Notes: generated by a model from the sequence alone, not told the origin. Positions 43,641 through 52,618 are shown, numbered from the stretch's first letter. The stretch is DNA of 64,000 nt from Gloeotrichia echinulata CP02 (GCA_038087035.1 CP051187.1:4283001-4347000), one strand, 5' to 3'. Program-made: numbers and translations.

Positions 43641-43955
43641 CTAAGCAGATGCTTGGGCTAAAAGCTGGTCAAGTTGACCTTTCGTATCTAACAGATAAAG
43701 GTCATCACAGCCGCCGACATGTTGGTTATTGATGAAAATCTGCGGTACGGTGCGGCGTTCGTTAGCACGTTCAGCCATTTTCGCTCTGGCTGCTTCATCA
43801 CCGTCGATTTTGTATTCAGTGAATTTGACACCTTTCCACCACAACAGCAACTTGGCGCGGATGCAATAAGGACAAGTTTGCCAAGTGTAGATTTCAACGT
43901 TGGCATTGACTCGCTCTGGATGGCGATTTAAGAGGGGATTGAAAAAGTCCAGCAT
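43641..43955 (-). CDS. grxC: Glutaredoxin 3
   Basis: The 104-residue protein has a dithiol CPYC active site (C28, C31), cis-Pro in RRTVPQIFIN and a GGCDDLY glutathione-binding motif. It is a cytoplasmic thiol oxidoreductase using glutathione. It shares a region with FtrV and, further away, the CGFS glutaredoxin, but no operon is evident. Confidence 0.95.
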   Translation of the reverse strand: MLDFFNPLLNRHPERVNANVEIYTWQTCPYCIRAKLLLWWKGVKFTEYKIDGDEAARAKMAERANERRTVPQIFINNQHVGGCDDLYLLDTKGQLDQLLAQASA

Positions 43956-43969
43956 ATTTTCATTTTAGA

Positions 43970-44150
43970 GGGATTGGGCATTGGGCATTGGGCATTGGGC
44001 ATGGAGTATGGGAACATTACTTCCTCATCCCCACTCATCAAGGATAAGGAGTCGCGAATGGTAAGTCTGATCCCTCACCGTAGGGGAAAATCAGGGTTTT
44101 TGGCGTTGTTGAATGATCTTCCGGGGCGCAAGGCCTTGCGCCCCTACCTA
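43970..44150. repeat. GGGCATT heptamers and a GC-rich palindrome
   Basis: Four GGGCATT heptamers lie at 43976-44002. A GGGGCGCAAGGCCTTGCGCC palindrome lies at 44124-44147. Confidence 0.85.
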
Positions 44151-44205
44151 CAATCGTCCTGCCTCTAACGTAGCCAATTAAGGCTTAATCTGGTCAACTA
44201 GGCTT

Positions 44206-44466
44206 TTACAAGCCCTCACTTACCCGAAGGGAAGTGATGGGTGGTTGACTGATTTCTAGCTCATTTTGGCGTAAATGGGCTTTAAATTTTTTACCAAATT
44301 TGACTAAAATCGGCAGGTTAGCGCTTACAGGTCTACCTTGCCATTGGGTAACAATAGCCTCAACATCGCCTTCTGTGCCTTTGAGGTCAAAAGCCTGACT
44401 GCGATGTTCAGGATGATGGTAAACTATTATCGACTCTTTAACTCGGACGCGATCGCCAATTTTCAT
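44206..44466 (-). CDS. ftrV: Ferredoxin-thioredoxin reductase, variable chain
   Basis: The start at 44466 (MKIGDRVRVKES) gives 86 residues; a GTG two codons upstream is possible. The SH3-like fold marks are present (VYHHPEHR, DLKGTEGDVEAIV, FGKKFKAHLRQNELE). FtrV forms a heterodimer with the catalytic Fe-S chain FtrC and passes electrons from photosynthetic ferredoxin to thioredoxin. The catalytic chain is not in this window. Confidence 0.92.
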   Translation of the reverse strand: MKIGDRVRVKESIIVYHHPEHRSQAFDLKGTEGDVEAIVTQWQGRPVSANLPILVKFGKKFKAHLRQNELEISQPPITSLRVSEGL

Positions 44467-44535
44467 AACCACTTTTACACCTAGCTTTTTCTTATTTTCT
44501 CATGATTGACCTGATTTTTTTCGACTGTTGAAGGT

Positions 44536-44994
44536 TGTCATTAGTCATTTGTCATTAGTCATTAGTCATTTGTCATTTGTCATTTGTTGTTTTTCACCAA
44601 TCCCCAATACTTCTCTACGTTCGCGGAGCGTGTCGGAGACAGAGGCTACGCCTAGCTTGCTTCCACGTAGTGGTACGACAAGCTCAGTACAAGTCCCCAA
44701 TCCCCAATCCCCAATCCCTGGTAACAGAGCGGAGCCGAAGTGCAATCCCTGGTAACAGAGCGGAGCCGTTCGCGTAGCGTCCGCACCAGAAGTGCAATCC
44801 CCAATCCCTGGTAACAGAGCGGAGCCGAAGTGCAATCCCTGGTAACTGAGCGGAGCCGTTCGCGTAGCGTCCGCACCAGAAGTGCAATCCCCAATCCCTG
44901 GTAACAGAGCGGAGCCGAAGTGCAATCCCTGGTAACTGAGCGGAGCCGTTCGCGTAGCGTCCGCACCAGAAGTGCAATCCCCAATCCCCAATCC
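44536..44994. repeat. Heptamers and a 90-bp minisatellite
   Basis: TCATTAG/TCATTTG heptamers (44536-44588) and an AGCGTGTCGGAGACAGAGGC-type block are followed by three 90-bp copies starting at 44721, 44811 and 44901 (GTAACAGAGCGGAGCCGAAG...). Each copy has two related half-units around GAGCGGAGCCG. Minus-strand ORFs across it are repeat artefacts. The array ends at the stop of the PP2C gene. Confidence 0.93.
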
Positions 44995-46917
44995 CTAGTC
45001 CCTATTCCGTTGCGGACACAACTGCTGCACTCTTGGGGGAAGTTGTTGACACATGCGGTGGAATGCTTGGGGTTGAAGTTGCGCCCAAACTAATAATCCT
45101 ACACTTGTACCCCCCACCAGCAATACCAAAAATCCCCCAACCAGCACCAAAGGCTTACCCAGATGTGATTTTTTAAATTGGCTATTGATTGATTCCTCCC
45201 TGACTTCCACCGCTACAAGTCCTGATGCAGTTTCAGCCAAAGATGCTGGTTCTTCTTCTATTTCAGCTTCTACAACTTCTACAGCAGGCTGTGTATAAGC
45301 AATCGGTACTAAAGATTCTTTGGAAACACGGCAAAGTGTGAGAACAATTGATGTATTATCATGACCATTTTTTTGATTTGCCAGGTTAATCCAATTGCTA
45401 AGAGCATTTTCTAGAGCTAGTTTACCTGTTAAAACTGGTAGTGCGTAATCCTGCCAGGACTGTTCCACCCAGTTATTATCGCTTAAACCATCGGAACATA
45501 GTAGCAATATGCCGTCTTCTTCCACAATGAAGCGTTTAATCGAAATACGCAGAGATTCGGCATCTTTTGTTCCTAATGCTTGAGTCAGGGCAGTTGCATC
45601 TGGTCTTAATAGTGCTTTTCGATACAGAGTCCTGGCAAAGCGTACTTCCCGCGTTGCTACGTCATCATCTACTGTCAGTAACTGACAATAGTTACGAGTA
45701 ATCCAATAAGCACGACTATCGCCGACATTCGCCAAGTAAAGTTCATGGCCATTTTCTATCTGATCAAGAGACGTACTTAGCACTCGTTGCGATATTTGCA
45801 CCGCCATTACCAGAGTTGTCGCCATGCGTTCTCTACCTTGGCGTTTCTGTTCGTCATTACGGACGGAAATCAGGTTATTCACTACCCGCAAACTGGCTTC
45901 TAGTTGTTGCTTTAACAAATTTGGTGATACCAGTTCTGTTTGTTCTGCTACTTCAGTTAATAAAGCACGGATTTGCAACTTTAAGGACTGCACAGCCAAT
46001 TGACTAGCAACTTCACCGCCTTGGTGCCCACCAATACCATCACAAACAATCGATAACGGCAATAAGTAGTCATCTAGATTACCAACAGGGTAGCAAGTGT
46101 CCTCATTTTGCCTCAATTGTGGACCTGTATCTGTCGCGCCGATCACCTCAAGTCTTAATGGTAATTCTGCCGCCGATGATAGTAGTAAAGCATTGAGTTG
46201 AGTTGTAATTCCCCTTAAATCGACTTCTGTACTACACAATTGCTGGACGATGTTCTGTAACCCTGGGGCTACTGCTGTTTTCGCTGTCGCTACCAAAGGC
46301 TGCCAAAAATGCCCCAGATTCTGTAAACTAGGCGGCATAGTTTCTGATGTCTGCTGAAGTTCCAACAGTCGCACACACCAACCTTGGACTCGCAGGTTAT
46401 CTGGTAGCAGCAAACTGCTAGCAACTCCCAATTCTAATAAAGGTGTCCAAAGTTCAATGATTTGCCATAACCAGTAAACTTGTCGTACCGCTGTTGCTTG
46501 TTCCCATGCATCGGCGATGATGGGGTAAAGGCGCCCACTCTCATCTATCGGTGCATTTTCCAGCAATAGGATATCACCCGCATTAGGTTCTAGGGCGCGA
46601 GTAAACCCGTATGCTTGCGGCAGATGTAGTCGTTCTTGATATAACCGTAGATAAGGAATAACGTCTTCGGGTAATTCTTCCGGTACCTCTGGCGGTACTC
46701 CCGGTTGAGTATCCAGCCAAATCTGCTGCGTAATTACCTCATATCTATTAGCCACCGTTGTTCCTGGTGGAATTGTCGCTGCTAATGTCCCAGACGCCCA
46801 GAGATAGCGGTGAATTAGGGGCGTGTGACAATTTGCACAGCTACGATTCCCTACAGGATTCATCGGGTGAGTACAGATGGGATTTACGCAATAAATTATT
46901 CTTTGTGTAGAAATCAT
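44995..46917 (-). CDS. PP2C-family Ser/Thr phosphatase with N-terminal zinc-ribbon-like region
   Basis: The start at 46917 (MISTQRIIYCVNPICTHPMN) is preferred, because the upstream 25 codons come from an AATAGGC-type repeat. The 640-residue protein has a Cys-X4-Cys...Cys-X2-Cys ribbon (~10-35), a kinase-like helical segment (~50-270), a PP2C domain (~280-545; RQNEDTCY, CDGIGGHQGG, YLANVGDSRAYW, LCSDGLSDN, GHDNTSIV) and a C-terminal membrane helix (~608-630). It is a Mn/Mg-dependent phosphatase, a natural antagonist of Hanks-type kinases. It lies 22 kb from the kinases here, so a direct link is speculative. Confidence 0.9.
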   Translation of the reverse strand: MISTQRIIYCVNPICTHPMNPVGNRSCANCHTPLIHRYLWASGTLAATIPPGTTVANRYEVITQQIWLDTQPGVPPEVPEELPEDVIPYLRLYQERLHLPQAYGFTRALEPNAGDILLLENAPIDESGRLYPIIADAWEQATAVRQVYWLWQIIELWTPLLELGVASSLLLPDNLRVQGWCVRLLELQQTSETMPPSLQNLGHFWQPLVATAKTAVAPGLQNIVQQLCSTEVDLRGITTQLNALLLSSAAELPLRLEVIGATDTGPQLRQNEDTCYPVGNLDDYLLPLSIVCDGIGGHQGGEVASQLAVQSLKLQIRALLTEVAEQTELVSPNLLKQQLEASLRVVNNLISVRNDEQKRQGRERMATTLVMAVQISQRVLSTSLDQIENGHELYLANVGDSRAYWITRNYCQLLTVDDDVATREVRFARTLYRKALLRPDATALTQALGTKDAESLRISIKRFIVEEDGILLLCSDGLSDNNWVEQSWQDYALPVLTGKLALENALSNWINLANQKNGHDNTSIVLTLCRVSKESLVPIAYTQPAVEVVEAEIEEEPASLAETASGLVAVEVREESINSQFKKSHLGKPLVLVGGFLVLLVGGTSVGLLVWAQLQPQAFHRMCQQLPPRVQQLCPQRNRD

Positions 46918-47045
46918 AAACCTATACGGCAGTCCTATTTGATTCAAGAACTTACTCGTAAATACAGGCAATAGGCAAGAGGCTATAGGCAATAGGTAAA
47001 CGCAATCAGGTAAGATTACTCGCTTTGGGCAGGAATATTACCTAA
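46918..47045. repeat. AATAGGC heptamers upstream of the PP2C gene
   Basis: CAATAGGCAAGAGGCTATAG and GCAATAGG units (46967-47000) lie in the leader of the PP2C gene. No gene was seen. Confidence 0.6.
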
Positions 47046-47169
47046 TGGTGCGTCTCATTAATTCTGATAGGTGTATTGATTTGTTCGTAGTTGCGTTTTA
47101 GCGCTGCGACAATTAAAAGCGCTAAAACGCAACTACAAACAATCCATCAAAATTAATGGGACAGACCAC
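47046..47169. mobile_element. Near-perfect palindromic element, copy 1
   Basis: The ~124-bp palindrome has arms of ~50 bp (ATTAATTCTGATAGG...GTTGCGTTTTAGCGC and its inverse with few mismatches). It is related to 57180-57292. It has no coding capacity. Such palindromes behave like MITEs and would form a long hairpin RNA. Confidence 0.85.
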
Positions 47170-47272
47170 TAGCTTGGTGATATCTTCTACGCCAACCTGG
47201 GTAAAAGTATGGCGTAGGGTAGGGTGGTTCGTTTTTAACTGCCTGATATCCCTACATAAGTGTTAATACCCC

Positions 47273-47623
47273 TCAGTAAACCAAAGGTGTAGCGCCACGC
47301 ATCGCACGTAAAGAATTTATACAAGCAGGGCAATCGCAGCCAAATAAAGTAATTGCCATATCGCTTTCTTGGTTATTGAACTCTAGTATGGGAACATCAT
47401 CTTTAGATATCCCTGCTTCTGGCTGATAATCGGGAATTTCAGCTAATACGGAAGCTCTGGCACATACCAAACCGATTTTATGCTTATTGCGGATACAAGA
47501 TAGACGGTCAGTTGATCTGTTTGCAGGCTCTATGGCTTGGGCTTGATTGATCATCACTCCCACAGATAGGATTGAGCCAAGAAGCACGGGAGTCGAAAGC
47601 AAACTGAGTATAAATTTGTTCAT
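47273..47623 (-). CDS. Small secreted protein with CDC-PAC motif
   Basis: The 116-residue protein has a signal peptide (MNKFILSLLSTPVLLGSI...AQAIE), two Cys in the middle (RLSCIRNKHKIGLVCARAS) and a C-terminal FGCDCPACINSLRAMRG motif with three Cys in six residues. It could bind a metal or form disulphides in the periplasm. I know no family. It has its own promoter region and a repeat-bounded upstream flank. Confidence 0.6.
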   Translation of the reverse strand: MNKFILSLLSTPVLLGSILSVGVMINQAQAIEPANRSTDRLSCIRNKHKIGLVCARASVLAEIPDYQPEAGISKDDVPILEFNNQESDMAITLFGCDCPACINSLRAMRGATPLVY

Positions 47624-47819
47624 TTGTTTCCTTAAACAACAATTATGACTATTGAGAATAATCCGATTTACTCTTACAATTCAAGTCCAAGTCCATCAGG
47701 AATACTAATATCCAAGGTAGCTATCAATCAATAGATATATTTCTCGCAAAAACTAGAATTATAGATAGGTACTAGTCCCGCGATTTCAAACGACTAGTTA
47801 TTGCTAAAATTGGGCGCAG

Positions 47820-47900
47820 ATACCCCCCAACCCCCCCTGGAAAAGAGGGGCAGAAAGTCCTCAAAGTCCCCCTTTTTAAGGGGCATTTAGGGGGATATAA
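47820..47900. repeat. Poly-C/G imperfect inverted repeat
   Basis: ACCCCCCAACCCCCCCTGG, AGAGGGGCAG, CCCCCTTTTTAAGGGGCATT and AGGGGGAT can pair in several ways. This type of unit is a common intergenic repeat. It may also act as a terminator for ftsH on the minus strand. Confidence 0.6.
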
Positions 47901-47909
47901 GACTTCATT

Positions 47910-49799
47910 TCACAGACTGACAGTCAATTTGGCCTCGGCTAATTGGGCATTTTCAGCGACAATTTTCCGAAATAGTTCGCCATCAATTGTCTCTACATCT
48001 GATAGCAAATCTACTAGATGCTCCAAAACTTTGCGGTTGTCCTGCAACAATTTTTTTGATAGTTGGTAGCAATGGTTAATAATTTCGCGGACTTGGGAAT
48101 CAATTTTGGCAGCAATTTCTTCAGAATATTCTGATTTATTCATCCAATCACGTCCCAAAAATACCTCTTGGCTCTGATTTTCTAGAGACAATGGCCCTAA
48201 TTCAGACATACCAAATCGTGTTACCATTTGTCGCGCCATATTTGTTACTTGTTGCAGGTCATTTCCTGCACCAGTGGTAACTTCCGGCTTCCCGAAAACA
48301 ATTTCTTCGGCAGCGCGACCTGCTAAAGTGGCAGTAATCCTGGCTTTGAGTTGGGAACGGGAAATTAATCCTTGCTCCTCATTGGGCGTAAACCAAGTTA
48401 ATCCCAAGGCTTGTCCCCGGGGGATGAGTGTAACTTTTTGCACGGGGTCATGGTTTTTGAGTAAGGTGCCGACCAAGGCGTGTCCTACTTCATGGTAGGC
48501 AATTAAGCGCTTACTCTTGCTGTCTACTAAGGCGGTACCTTCCATCCCGGCGACTACCCGGTCTACAGCAGCATCAACTTCTAGCAGGGTAATCGCTTCT
48601 TTGCGTCTTCTGGCGGTGAGAATTGCAGCTTCATTGAGTAGGTTGGCTAAGTCAGCGCCCGTAAAACCAGGAGTACGACGAGCGATCGCCTCTAATGATA
48701 CGCCCGGATCAATTTTCTTATTCCGCGCATGGACTTTTAAAATCTCTAGTCGCCCTTTTAAATCTGGTGCATCAACTATCACTTGTCTATCAAAGCGTCC
48801 GGGACGCAATAGCGCTGCGTCAAGAACATCCGGGCGGTTGGTGGCAGCAATAATAATGATGCCAGTGTTACCTTCAAAACCATCCATCTCCGTCAGTAGT
48901 TGGTTGAGGGTTTGTTCGCGCTCATCGTTACCACCACCGATTCCAGCACCTCTTTGTCGTCCTACAGCATCGATTTCATCGATAAAAATCAAGCAGGGAG
49001 CATTATCTTTAGCTTTTTTAAACAAGTCGCGGACGCGGGAAGCACCCACACCCACGAACATTTCCACAAATTCCGAGCCGGAAATACTAAAAAATGGTAC
49101 ACCAGCTTCGCCAGCGATCGCCTTTGCCAATAAAGTTTTACCAGTACCAGGAGGACCGATTAACAACACGCCTTTAGGAATACGTGCGCCTACAGCGGTA
49201 AATCTTTCTGGCTGTTTGAGGAAGGTAACAACTTCTTGTAGTTCTTCTTTGGCTTCTTCTACCCCAGCCACATCCTCAAATTTTACACCAGTTTTTGCTT
49301 CCATTTGGAATCTAGCCCTGGATTTACCAAAATTCATCGCTTGGTTAGAAGCATTGGTAGAGCGGCGGAGGAACAATAGCATTAACGCCAAAAGTGGTAA
49401 AATCCACATCAGGTTAATCAACAAACTCACCGCAGCTCGACTGTTGGCAGAGGAAACTTCAGCAAAATCAACGTTTTTTTCTTTAAGCTTATTAATTAAC
49501 TCTGTGTTTTGTTCCAAAAGCCTCACCTCTACCGGTGAATCTGGCTTTTCGGCTAAATATACCCTTGCTATTTGTTCGGCTTCGTCAAGTTCTACTTTTT
49601 TGACTTCCCCTCGGTCTGTTTTCTGAATCAACTGGCCATAAGTTAAGGGAGAATTATTGCGCTCTGCTTTTTGCGCTAATGCGGGATAACCCCCCAAAAT
49701 CCCTGGTAATACAATCAAACTCGCTGCTAGGGCCCCAGTCCAATGAACGCGCTTTACCGATGGCTGTTTTTTCAATGCTTTTTTCCCGAAATTTGTCAT
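47910..49799 (-). CDS. ftsH: ATP-dependent zinc metalloprotease FtsH
   Basis: The start at 49799 (MTNFGKKALKK) gives 629 residues; an ATG nine codons upstream exists. An N-terminal membrane helix (~22-44), periplasmic domain and second helix (~125-145) are followed by an AAA+ domain with Walker A GPPGTGKT (~213-220), Walker B FIDEID and second region of homology. A peptidase domain has HEVGH (~432-436) zinc ligands. It is a hexameric membrane protease; in cyanobacteria, paralogues repair photosystem II or control regulators. Which paralogue this is cannot be said. The long opposite-strand ORF is a shadow. Confidence 0.95.
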   Translation of the reverse strand: MTNFGKKALKKQPSVKRVHWTGALAASLIVLPGILGGYPALAQKAERNNSPLTYGQLIQKTDRGEVKKVELDEAEQIARVYLAEKPDSPVEVRLLEQNTELINKLKEKNVDFAEVSSANSRAAVSLLINLMWILPLLALMLLFLRRSTNASNQAMNFGKSRARFQMEAKTGVKFEDVAGVEEAKEELQEVVTFLKQPERFTAVGARIPKGVLLIGPPGTGKTLLAKAIAGEAGVPFFSISGSEFVEMFVGVGASRVRDLFKKAKDNAPCLIFIDEIDAVGRQRGAGIGGGNDEREQTLNQLLTEMDGFEGNTGIIIIAATNRPDVLDAALLRPGRFDRQVIVDAPDLKGRLEILKVHARNKKIDPGVSLEAIARRTPGFTGADLANLLNEAAILTARRRKEAITLLEVDAAVDRVVAGMEGTALVDSKSKRLIAYHEVGHALVGTLLKNHDPVQKVTLIPRGQALGLTWFTPNEEQGLISRSQLKARITATLAGRAAEEIVFGKPEVTTGAGNDLQQVTNMARQMVTRFGMSELGPLSLENQSQEVFLGRDWMNKSEYSEEIAAKIDSQVREIINHCYQLSKKLLQDNRKVLEHLVDLLSDVETIDGELFRKIVAENAQLAEAKLTVSL

Positions 49800-50515
49800 A
49801 ATAATTACCTTGTGTCTGGCTGGCATTACCTGATCGCTGGTTTTATGCCTATTCTTCTAGCAAAAATTGAAATAACTGGAAATAAATCTTTTCTCATCTA
49901 GTTTAACTTCCAGATTAAGCCATGCTCACGGATCTTCATACCAGTTTTAAATAATACTTTAAACAACTGACCCATTTACACTAGGGTTAATTAACGGCTG
50001 TATGGAGTTCTGAGTCTATCTCTCGATCCAGAAATGATTCATGTGGTTTATAATTTGGATGACTACATTTCTCTGTGTACCAGGGTTGTGAATCAACAAC
50101 TGGAAAACTATCTTCAGGCTTGCCATCATTGTTTTCACCCCTGGAGTAACCTACTATTCAAATTTTCCCTGCTCCCTGCGCTCAGTCTTTTGGGATTGAT
50201 GCTCTCTGCAATCTGCAAACAAATCCTATTACTCATCTGAGCCTCCCATTGGGAATTGTGCCCCCAAACCAAAATCTATTACGGAATCTCACCTACAATC
50301 TTATCCTGATTCGCGTTTTGGCGAGGAGAATCAGCTTGTCTATTGGATATTCAGAAATACTACTTTCTCCCGCAAATCTTAAGGGGAATTTTCTCAACAG
50401 GGGTGTTCTGAATTTTGAAATCCGAATGTGGATGGCAGGCTGCGATTATTGAGTGCGACTAACTCGATCAATGCCGTGATTTTTTGTTCCTAATTCTAGC
50501 ATAGAGGTATTTATT
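49800..50515. other. Long leader region upstream of cpcL
   Basis: 716 bases separate the divergent ftsH and cpcL. Two ORFs of 67-68 codons (50034-50240, 50249-50452) have no ribosome-binding sites and look non-coding. A tract CTAGCATAGAGGTATTTATT precedes the cpcL ATG. No repeat family was recognised. The length suggests a long regulated leader or remote promoters. Confidence 0.5.
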
Positions 50516-51256
50516 ATGTCAATTCCTTTGTTGGAGTATGCTCCTTCATCTCAAAATCAGCGTGTTATTGGCTTTGAGGTGCCTGGTGATGAACAACCGA
50601 GAATTTACACAACAGAGAACCTGCTGTCAACCACGGAAATGGATGACTTGATTACTGCTGCGTATCGGCAAATTTTTCATGAGCAGCAGATGCTGTCTAG
50701 TAATCGACAAATCTTTTTGGAATCTCAACTCAAAGCCAGACAGATTACGGTGAAAGACTTTATTTACGGATTAGTCTTATCCGATTCTTTTCGTCGGCTT
50801 AATTACGATGCCAACAATAATTATCGCTTTGTGGAAATCTGTGTACAACGGATTTTGGGACGGAAGATTTATGGCGATCGCGAAAAATTTGCTTGGTCAA
50901 TAGTCCTGGCTACTAAAGGACTCAAAGGTTTAATTAACGATTTGCTCAACAGCGAAGAATATATCAACAACTTTGGTAACGATACGGTTCCTTATCAACG
51001 GCGTCGGGTTTTACCCCAGCATTCTCAGGGCGAGTTACCCTTTGAGCGGATGGCACGCTACGGCACCGATTATCGTGACAAGTTACCATTGTCCATGAGA
51101 GGATACAAGCAAGTTCAGCCATTGACTCTACAAACATTCTTGCGTAGTTCTGACAGAGATGTTGTCTTATGGCTAGCAGCTTCTATAGTCGTTTTGATAG
51201 CCTTAGTGTATTTGCTGCCAATATTTGGTTTATTGCCACACATTGGGCCTTACTAG
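50516..51256 (+). CDS. cpcL: Phycobilisome rod-core linker with membrane anchor (CpcL/CpcG2 type)
   Basis: The 246-residue protein has a Pfam PBS-linker domain (~20-185; LLEYAPSSQNQRV, FVEICVQRILGRK, YGDREKFAWSIVLATKG, LLNSEEYINNFG). Instead of the soluble CpcG tail it ends in a hydrophobic helix (~215-240, VVLWLAASIVVLIALVYLL). This is the mark of CpcL, which binds phycocyanin rods directly to the thylakoid membrane and supplies energy mainly to photosystem I, notably in heterocysts of Anabaena. It is a stand-alone gene outside a cpc operon, as expected for CpcL. Confidence 0.9.
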   Translation: MSIPLLEYAPSSQNQRVIGFEVPGDEQPRIYTTENLLSTTEMDDLITAAYRQIFHEQQMLSSNRQIFLESQLKARQITVKDFIYGLVLSDSFRRLNYDANNNYRFVEICVQRILGRKIYGDREKFAWSIVLATKGLKGLINDLLNSEEYINNFGNDTVPYQRRRVLPQHSQGELPFERMARYGTDYRDKLPLSMRGYKQVQPLTLQTFLRSSDRDVVLWLAASIVVLIALVYLLPIFGLLPHIGPY

Positions 51257-51281
51257 TCACTTAAGGTCAATAGACCATGCT

Positions 51282-51309
51282 GTAGGGGCGCAAGGCCTTG
51301 CGCCCCTAC
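51282..51309. repeat. Palindromic GC-rich dispersed repeat
   Basis: A complete GTAGGGGCGCAAGGCC... palindrome (28 bp, perfect), preceded by AGGTCAATAGACCATGC as at 37420. Confidence 0.93.
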
Positions 51310-51378
51310 TGGCGGTAATAACGAGAATTTGGGTGGGTCATTCCCCTACAAGTCAGGTTATCGAAAAATTGGGTTTAA

Positions 51379-51781
51379 AACCCCGTCCTTCTAGGACGGC
51401 TTTTGGTACAATATGAGATGTGGAAGGGTAATTAACCACTTAAAAAACCCTATTGCTACCTAACACGTAGACGCTGTACCTTCTCCCAAAGGGAGAGGCT
51501 ACGCCAAGACAACTGAATCTAGACGGTTCTACTTCGTAGTTCTAGTATTACCTGGAAGTAGGTAAAAGATTCATAGGTACTAGACGAACGGCATTGTATG
51601 GGCATATAGCAGTATGCCTCTAACAAACAAATTTTGCACGCCACGCTGTGCAACTATGGTCGGGCAGACCAAAAGTTAACGCTTGGGGAGAGAACCACCT
51701 CTGGTCTAGATACCGCAAGGGGTCTAGGCTAAGTGGACTCGTTGAACCAAGAATCCTCATGCCTTTAGGCTGAGGAGTGTC
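51379..51781 (+). mobile_element. IS200/IS605-like element without transposase (ends plus structured interior)
   Basis: A left hairpin CCGTCCTTCTAGGACGG (51383-51399) and a right hairpin TCCTCATGCCTTTAGGCTGAGGA (51754-51776), followed by GTGTCAATTGAC, resemble the subterminal hairpins of IS200/IS605 TnpB elements. The ~350 bases between have no ORF. They contain stem-forming stretches (TAGTTCTAGTATTACC, GGTCTAGATACC...GGGTCTAGGC) and a GTTGAACCAAGAATC tract before the right hairpin, where such elements encode their guide (omega) RNA. The call is inference from layout. Confidence 0.5.
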
Positions 51782-51883
51782 AATTGACATATTAGGCCAC
51801 AAATCGCTAAAATAAACATAATCATAACGATTCCGTTTTTTAATAATTATTGTATTCGTAGATTAAGAGTTTGTGGGTTAATT

Positions 51884-52429
51884 ATGGTGAAAATTGTTGC
51901 TATTGGTGGTAGTTTAAGACCCAACTCCTATACCTATCTGGCTTTGCAAATAGCAGCACAAAGGGTAGAAGCGCTAGGCGCAGAGATAGAAATTCTGGAT
52001 TTGCGCCAGTTGCAGTTACCTTTTTGTCATGGCGGTAAGGAGTATCCAGAATATCCAGACGTTCAGCGATTACGGAATAGCGTTTACAATGCCGATGGGT
52101 TAATTTTAGCCACACCTGAGTATCATGGCGGCGTTAGTGGCGTGCTAAAAAATGCCCTAGATTTGATGAGCTTTGAAGAACTGTCTGGTAAAGTAACTGG
52201 ACTGATTAGCGTATTAGGTGGTCAGTCGAATAGCAACGCCCTCAACGACCTAAGGCTAATTGTCCGCTGGGTACATGGTTGGGTAATACCAGAACAAATT
52301 GCCATTGGACAAGCTTACGCTGCCTTCAGTCCAGAGGGCAAGCTATTAGATGAAAAACTTTCCCAACGCTTTGATCAATTTGCTCAAAGTTTAGTTGACA
52401 ACACCCGCAAGCTGCGAGGCGTTAGTTAG
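51884..52429 (+). CDS. NAD(P)H-dependent FMN reductase family protein
   Basis: The 181-residue flavodoxin-like protein has the phosphate-binding loop GGSLRPNSYTYLAL at the N-terminus and TPEYHGGVSGVLKNALDL, the FMN-contacting motif of chromate/azo/FMN reductases. It is a cytoplasmic quinone- or flavin-reducing enzyme; the substrate cannot be predicted. It is a single gene. A short AT-rich promoter region separates it from the IS-like element upstream. Confidence 0.9.
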   Translation: MVKIVAIGGSLRPNSYTYLALQIAAQRVEALGAEIEILDLRQLQLPFCHGGKEYPEYPDVQRLRNSVYNADGLILATPEYHGGVSGVLKNALDLMSFEELSGKVTGLISVLGGQSNSNALNDLRLIVRWVHGWVIPEQIAIGQAYAAFSPEGKLLDEKLSQRFDQFAQSLVDNTRKLRGVS

Positions 52430-52468
52430 AGTTAGGAGTTGGGAGTTGAGAGGCGATTAATTATTGCT

Positions 52469-52577
52469 AGTACTCTGTCAAGATAAAAATGATGGACTGT
52501 AGTGCGGGCATCTTGCCCGCGTGAGCGAGACGCTCACACTACCAAAAATCCCTCAAAATAAAATTGACAGACTACTA
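52469..52577. mobile_element. MITE-like element, copy 2 of 2
   Basis: Differs from 36534-36642 by one base over ~105 bp, with the same TCTGTCAA / TTGACAGA ends and internal palindrome. The near identity implies recent movement or gene conversion. Confidence 0.85.
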
Positions 52578-52618
52578 GTGGGGTGGGCAAAATTTTGCCC
52601 ACCTCCTAACTCCTAACT

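Noticed and set aside
44566..44991. Three overlapping minus-strand ORFs of 97-141 codons next to the PP2C gene
   Set aside because: All three read through the 90-bp repeat in different frames.
48517..49626. 369-codon plus-strand ORF opposite ftsH
   Set aside because: Shadow of the well-supported FtsH gene, with no domain or ribosome-binding site.
50034..50452. Two ORFs in the cpcL leader
   Set aside because: 67-68 codons, no ribosome-binding sites, no family, unusual composition.
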